64,000 nt of DNA from Bradyrhizobium iriomotense. GTDB taxonomy: Bacteria; Pseudomonadota; Alphaproteobacteria; Rhizobiales; Xanthobacteraceae. Below the pieces are notes generated by a model that was not told where the DNA came from, made no database searches, and saw only the letters and a program-made list of their open reading frames with translations. The translations under genes and the position numbers were made by a program. Of the stretch, positions 60,235 to 64,000 are shown piece after piece. Each line of letters starts with the position of its first letter. Positions within the stretch are counted from its first letter, which is position 1. Location of the stretch: NCBI RefSeq assembly GCF_030160715.1, contig NZ_BSOW01000006.1:124001-188000 (forward strand), given 5' to 3'.

Positions 60235-61047
60235 TTAGTGCGCGCCGCCGCTGCGTTTGGTCAGGCGGAAGACGACGGAGGACGTGAAACGACCCTCGCT
60301 TTCGAAATCCTCCTTCCAGAACACGTGGCCGACATTGATGCCGAACAGCGCAATCAGGTCGTCCGGGCCATTGCCGAGATTGTTCTTGCCAAAGCGGTTG
60401 CCGGCGCCCTGGGCGAGGTGCTCAAAAGCGAAGATGATCAGGGCGCCATCCTTCGCGACACGGATTGTTTCGGCGACCGCCTTTGGAATGTCGTCGCTGT
60501 AGGTGATCACGAAAGCGCTGTAGACGGCACCGAACTGGTCGTCGCTGAACTTCAGATCGTGCATGTCCATCAGGCGCACGGCCGGAGAATAGGAAAACAG
60601 ATCAATCGCCGTCAGTTTCGCCGGATCGAACCCATAGGAGACGAGCAGCATCAGCTCGGCCTCGTTGCGAGGGCCAACGACCAGCGTATCCAGTGCGCGA
60701 AGCTTCACTCCTCTGATGGAGCGAAGCAGAGCGATGACGCGCTCGGTTCGCCCGCGATTGATGATATTGATGTTGCCGAGGTTGTACGGCAGGACCTGCT
60801 CGGCAACGAAGCCACTTTCAACGCCGTCACCCTTGACGAGCTGTTTGAGCGTGTGGCCGGTGAGTCGCCAGTAGAGTCGCCTGGAATGGAACCGCAACGC
60901 AAAAACCGGCGGCAGGAGCATAAAGTAGCGCCAGGGCGACAGCAACACCGGCGATCGCGGGACCAGAAATCGGCCAACGAAATCACGCAACTTTCGCCCG
61001 CGCGACGCGCTCACCGCGGCCCCAGCACTATTTGCCGTCGTGTTCAT
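60235..61047 (-). CDS. Class I methyltransferase-like protein with unusual SAM motif
   Basis: This protein of about 270 residues has TLVVGPRNEAELMLLVSYGF, where motif I would be, then AIDLFSYSPAVRLMDMHDLK, FGAVYSAFVITYSDDIPKAV and IRVAKDGALIIFAFEHL. This order fits a class I methyltransferase, but the usual GxGxG has become GPRNEAE. The first 90 residues carry a hydrophobic segment (YFMLLPPVFALRFH) and may bind membrane. ATG 61047 is preferred over the open stretch to 61089. Its place between a polymerase and a dioxygenase suggests glycan or lipid-linked sugar tailoring. It may be catalytically altered. Confidence 0.7.
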   Translation of the reverse strand: MNTTANSAGAAVSASRGRKLRDFVGRFLVPRSPVLLSPWRYFMLLPPVFALRFHSRRLYWRLTGHTLKQLVKGDGVESGFVAEQVLPYNLGNINIINRGRTERVIALLRSIRGVKLRALDTLVVGPRNEAELMLLVSYGFDPAKLTAIDLFSYSPAVRLMDMHDLKFSDDQFGAVYSAFVITYSDDIPKAVAETIRVAKDGALIIFAFEHLAQGAGNRFGKNNLGNGPDDLIALFGINVGHVFWKEDFESEGRFTSSVVFRLTKRSGGAH

Positions 61048-61185
61048 CCTGTCGACCTGGTTGCCCGTTTCCCGGTCTCTTACCGACACTTAACGCCAGT
61101 TGCAAGACGTGCGAAGCTAGGCTTTGAGGTAGCAAGAAGGCTGGTCCTCGCGCGGTTTGTCGTCTCTTCGCGGTCTCCAGGCCCA

Positions 61186-62595
61186 TCAACCCCGGTTCCG
61201 GACCTGTCTGACCCGGAGCAGTCCGAAGGGAAGCAGTTGCAGCCCGCGGCGGGCCAGCGTTTCTTCGAGAAATAGGGCGAGCGAGAATAGCCCAATCTTG
61301 ATCCAATAGGATTGGACGGTCACGAAATTGAGCATGCCCCCGATGTACATGATGTGAAAGCCGAACAGCAGGTAGAGCGCAAGAAAAGTGGAGGCATAGT
61401 CTCCGCGCAATGTTCCTCGAACCATGACAGCCGACAGAGCAGCCGTGATGCAACCCGCCCCGAATAGGAAGGGCCAGGCGAGATAGGGCCCGAACAACTC
61501 AAAGAAAATTTCGGGAAAGCCACCAGCGAATTGAAAGCCTCCTCGAATCTGATCGGACGCGCGCGGCTCGCCGATGGATGCGAACATCAGATACTGAATC
61601 GAGGTGTTGCGGCTCGGCTCGATGGGTTCCTCGAAGAGGAAGCGAAACACCGCCGGCGAGTCAGCGTGTCCGCGTTGAAATATGCGTTCGAACGAGTCCC
61701 AACCGACCTCGCTCGGCTGTATGAGGACGCGTTCGAACGCCTGATGCCAGATTTCGCTCTGCTGGTAGCCGCGAACGTTGGCCAGGTTGTTATAGATTGC
61801 ATAAAGAACGACGCCGCCGAGTATGATCGCGATGCAGGATGCTGCAAGTCGCGATTTGCTCGAAGCAAGACTTCGTCCGATCCAGGCGAAAGGTTTGCTC
61901 TGGTTTGTCAGTTGATGAGCAACGACCGCGGCCCAGGGTGCAATGAAATAGCTAAGATAGCTGTAATAGGCTGAGAACCTATTGCCGGTCAGGAATGCGT
62001 AGACCGCGAGCACGCCGAGAAGGATCAGCATACGCCAGTCGACGCGTCGCCGCCGCAAATACCCGGTAGCGAACATCAATCCCCACCAAAACGTGACCAA
62101 ATTTCCGTATCGGAACAGCCAGCGATGGGCGACGCCGCCGGCATAATTGAAACGTTCGATCTTGCTGAAGAATGGTATCGTTCCTCGTCGCACGAGATCG
62201 AAATAGAGAAAGCCCAGCAGGATCAGCGACGCCGCGAAGGTCAGGTCGGCTAGCGTGATCTCTCCGGGCTGAGCCGCGTCTTGGCGGACATCGGCGCACC
62301 ACGCCTCCACGGCGCTTCGCCGGAAGAAATACAGAAAAGGAGCCAGAGTCACCAAATACGCGATCGCGTGGACAACTGTCGCCGTTCCGGGGCCGACGGT
62401 TCGCACGAGCTGTGAGGAATAGACGGGCCCTTCCAGATCGATGAACATCGTGGCCGCCATGCGCCATGCGAGCGTGAAAATGATAAAGAAGAAACAGACG
62501 AAAATGACCGGTCGGCGGCCGGCAAGATAAAAGAGAAAGACGAAGAAGGAGCCCCCGCAAAGAAGGACTGCGGCCTGTTCGCCTGCCGAGATCAT
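61186..62595 (-). CDS. Wzy-like polysaccharide polymerase (second copy)
   Basis: This 469-residue protein has about 12 predicted membrane helices (for example AAVLLCGGSFFVFLFYLAG, ASLILLGFLYFDLVRRG, AASCIAIILGGVVLYAIYNNL) and a long loop near residues 275-370 (QQSEIWHQAFERVLIQPS; EPIEPSRNTSIQYLMFAS). The topology fits an O-antigen polymerase, and adjacent genes are a Wzz-like chain-length regulator (ATGA overlap) and glycan-modifying enzymes. Sequence similarity in this class is low, so the assignment rests on topology and neighbours. The 138 bases before the methyltransferase show no clear terminator. Confidence 0.7.
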   Translation of the reverse strand: MISAGEQAAVLLCGGSFFVFLFYLAGRRPVIFVCFFFIIFTLAWRMAATMFIDLEGPVYSSQLVRTVGPGTATVVHAIAYLVTLAPFLYFFRRSAVEAWCADVRQDAAQPGEITLADLTFAASLILLGFLYFDLVRRGTIPFFSKIERFNYAGGVAHRWLFRYGNLVTFWWGLMFATGYLRRRRVDWRMLILLGVLAVYAFLTGNRFSAYYSYLSYFIAPWAAVVAHQLTNQSKPFAWIGRSLASSKSRLAASCIAIILGGVVLYAIYNNLANVRGYQQSEIWHQAFERVLIQPSEVGWDSFERIFQRGHADSPAVFRFLFEEPIEPSRNTSIQYLMFASIGEPRASDQIRGGFQFAGGFPEIFFELFGPYLAWPFLFGAGCITAALSAVMVRGTLRGDYASTFLALYLLFGFHIMYIGGMLNFVTVQSYWIKIGLFSLALFLEETLARRGLQLLPFGLLRVRQVRNRG

Positions 62596-63395
62596 GGCTT
62601 GGGGTTCCGGCGTTCGCTCGTGACGTGCTCCAGGATGAGCCCGATCAGGATGACGCCGACGAGGATGCCGAGGCCGGACAGCGCCGACAGCCGTACCGTG
62701 TTGCCGGTGAGTGGACCATTCGAAAAGACTTCCGATGCTGGCGGGAAGCGGGTGGGGGCAACGAGCGCCTGGGTCGCCTCAAGTTTCCGCAGGTTCTCTC
62801 TCGTCTGATTCCAGATCGCTCCAAGGTCCGTCTTCAAAACCTCCGGATCGGGCACCGTATCATGGATGACGCGCAGTCTAGCGTCTTCCCATTTCTGCAG
62901 CTGGTTCGAGCGCTCGCGATATTCGTCGATGGTTATCTGCAGCAGCTTGACGTCTTGCTCGAGCATGCGTGCGTGCCGCTGCTCGATCTGGTCTGAGATG
63001 ACGCGGTAAGCCGCGAGACAGTCCTGTGACGATCCCGCGACGAACTCGATGGCGATATCGAAGTCGTTGATGGCATTCGCCCTGAGAGTGTCGAAGACAA
63101 GGAGCTTCGATATCGCAGCGGTGTCCGTCTCAAACTTGCTCGCGCCCACGACGGTCTGACGGAATGCTGCCGACGAGATCAGACCCACCACCGACGTATA
63201 CCGCTCGATCGTGCTCTGTGGATTTTGTGAGCCTTCGATCAGCAAGATTCGATTCACCGTCGAACCAATGTGAAAAACCGTCCTTGCGCGCCAGACCGGA
63301 GGATCTGGCTTGCAGAGAAGCCACACCGCGGCTGCCGCGAGCAAGCTGAAAACGCCGAGTAGCATCAGCTTCCGACTGATAGTCAAATTTTTCAT
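62592..63395 (-). CDS. Wzz-like chain-length regulator
   Basis: This protein of about 267 residues has one membrane helix at about 12-28 (LMLLGVFSLLAAAAVWLL) and a second near the C-terminus (LSALSGLGILVGVILIGLIL). Between them lies a helical periplasmic region with a coiled-coil stretch (RVISDQIEQRHARMLEQDVK, ..IDEYRERSNQLQKWEDA). Two terminal anchors around a coiled coil is the polysaccharide co-polymerase plan, with a Pro-rich motif before the second helix (VAPTRFPPASEVFSNGP). It should set chain length with the adjacent Wzy-like protein. ATG 63395 is preferred to the open frame to 63461. There is no C-terminal kinase domain. Confidence 0.78.
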   Translation of the reverse strand: MKNLTISRKLMLLGVFSLLAAAAVWLLCKPDPPVWRARTVFHIGSTVNRILLIEGSQNPQSTIERYTSVVGLISSAAFRQTVVGASKFETDTAAISKLLVFDTLRANAINDFDIAIEFVAGSSQDCLAAYRVISDQIEQRHARMLEQDVKLLQITIDEYRERSNQLQKWEDARLRVIHDTVPDPEVLKTDLGAIWNQTRENLRKLEATQALVAPTRFPPASEVFSNGPLTGNTVRLSALSGLGILVGVILIGLILEHVTSERRNPKP

Positions 63396-63462
63396 ACTCG
63401 ACACGCACTGAGCAACATTGAGGTCCGCCAAATATGCATAGCCAGTCTTGGTAGCAAGCAAT

Positions 63463-64000
63463 TTAGCGTTGAAGGTCGGTACAGCTGATCACGACGACAA
63501 CATTTTGGCCATCGGAGAACGGCAACATAAAGGGGCCTCGCCTAAGTCCGTTCAGGACTTCCGGGTCAAGGGGAGCGTTGATCGGAAAGTACGAAAGCCT
63601 CTGTCCCCCGCTGAGCTGCAACCAGGACATGGTGCGGGGATTGATGATGGCAATCAAGTTCCATTGGCCGTGTGGTGTCTGCAGCACGTTATTCGCGTTG
63701 TTTATGAGATTTTCACGTTCAGATTGTGGCGCTGCAGAGCCCGTCTCCTCCTGTGTGCTCGGCTCCAGCGGGCTTATCTCCTTCTTCAACGGCTCGATTG
63801 GCAGCTGCTGGCTAGGCCTGACCGACTTCAGCATGCCTTCCTTCAAGCCCCAGGTGCCCATCTGAGCGCGTGCCTCGAGATTGAGGTTGGACAGCAAGGG
63901 CGCCATGGTCGCGCAGGTTCTCATGGCTGTGCGATTCTTATCTTGCTCCGGCCGCACGATCGCCGCGATGATTTCCTTGACGTCGTTGGCGATGATCGGG
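63463..64000 (-). CDS. Protein of unknown function, cut by right edge
   Basis: The frame is open from the right edge to a stop at 63463, giving at least 178 residues; a GTG at 63957 is an internal candidate start, but the codons before it stay open. It has a Pro/Glu/Lys-rich middle (LPIEPLKKEISPLEPSTQEE) and a C-terminal part with NLIAIINPRTMSWLQLSGGQ, RRGPFMLPFSDGQNVVVVIS and CTDLQR. I do not recognise it. The gene lies 67 bases upstream of the Wzz-like gene in the same direction, so a periplasmic or export-related role is possible. Confidence 0.6.
   Translation of the reverse strand, partial: PIIANDVKEIIAAIVRPEQDKNRTAMRTCATMAPLLSNLNLEARAQMGTWGLKEGMLKSVRPSQQLPIEPLKKEISPLEPSTQEETGSAAPQSERENLINNANNVLQTPHGQWNLIAIINPRTMSWLQLSGGQRLSYFPINAPLDPEVLNGLRRGPFMLPFSDGQNVVVVISCTDLQR

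Overview
The window looks like chromosome from a Bradyrhizobium-type alphaproteobacterium (order Hyphomicrobiales). The evidence is the high GC content, GTG and TTG starts, ATGA/GTGA gene overlaps, an Omp25/RopB-like small outer-membrane barrel, a tripartite tricarboxylate transporter, and two dispersed palindromic repeats of a kind I recognise from Bradyrhizobium genomes. I saw no rRNA, tRNA, CRISPR array, transposase or phage gene. The assignment is from pattern recognition only.

Left part (1-9.2 kb), metabolism. A truncated FAD-linked 2-hydroxyacid dehydrogenase diverges from a run of a class V (alanine/serine-glyoxylate type) aminotransferase, an enoyl-CoA hydratase-like protein without the usual catalytic glutamates, and tctCBA. 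An Omp25-like barrel, a CaiB/BaiF CoA-transferase and a small exported protein follow.

9.4-16.6 kb, surface and secreted proteins. This stretch holds a serralysin-like metalloprotease with RTX nonapeptides and five tandem ~114-residue modules, a membrane GT2 glycosyltransferase with a methyltransferase, a secreted beta-helix protein preceded by three copies of a 19-bp repeat, and a Sel1-repeat protein.

16.6-32 kb, type II secretion. gspO and gspD lie on the minus strand, gspE-F-G-H-I-J-K-L-M on the plus strand. A large autotransporter on the minus strand separates them from a GspC/N-like gene. Dispersed repeats lie at the gspF/gspG and gspH/gspI junctions. The second carries the gspH stop and is read through in frame as part of the GspI leader.

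32-64 kb, surface polysaccharide. Nearly all of about 30 genes are for glycan synthesis. From 32 to 47.7 kb there are two sugar aminotransferases of the DegT family, a cupin, glycosyltransferases, UDP-glucuronate decarboxylase, a Wzx flippase, a Wzy-like polymerase, capsule-type proteins, methyltransferases and a PhyH-type dioxygenase. From 47.7 to 59.3 kb lies what reads as a complete nonulosonic (legionaminic) acid pathway of the GDP-sugar type: LegB, LegC, LegG, LegI, LegH, PtmE-like, Gfo/Idh (PtmF position), CMP-transferase LegF/PtmB and SDR PtmA, next to a second Wzx. An HddC-GmhB fusion, a second PhyH dioxygenase, a methyltransferase, a second Wzy-like protein and a Wzz-like protein follow to the right edge. 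The likely output is a surface polysaccharide carrying a legionaminic-acid-type sugar plus other amino sugars and xylose.
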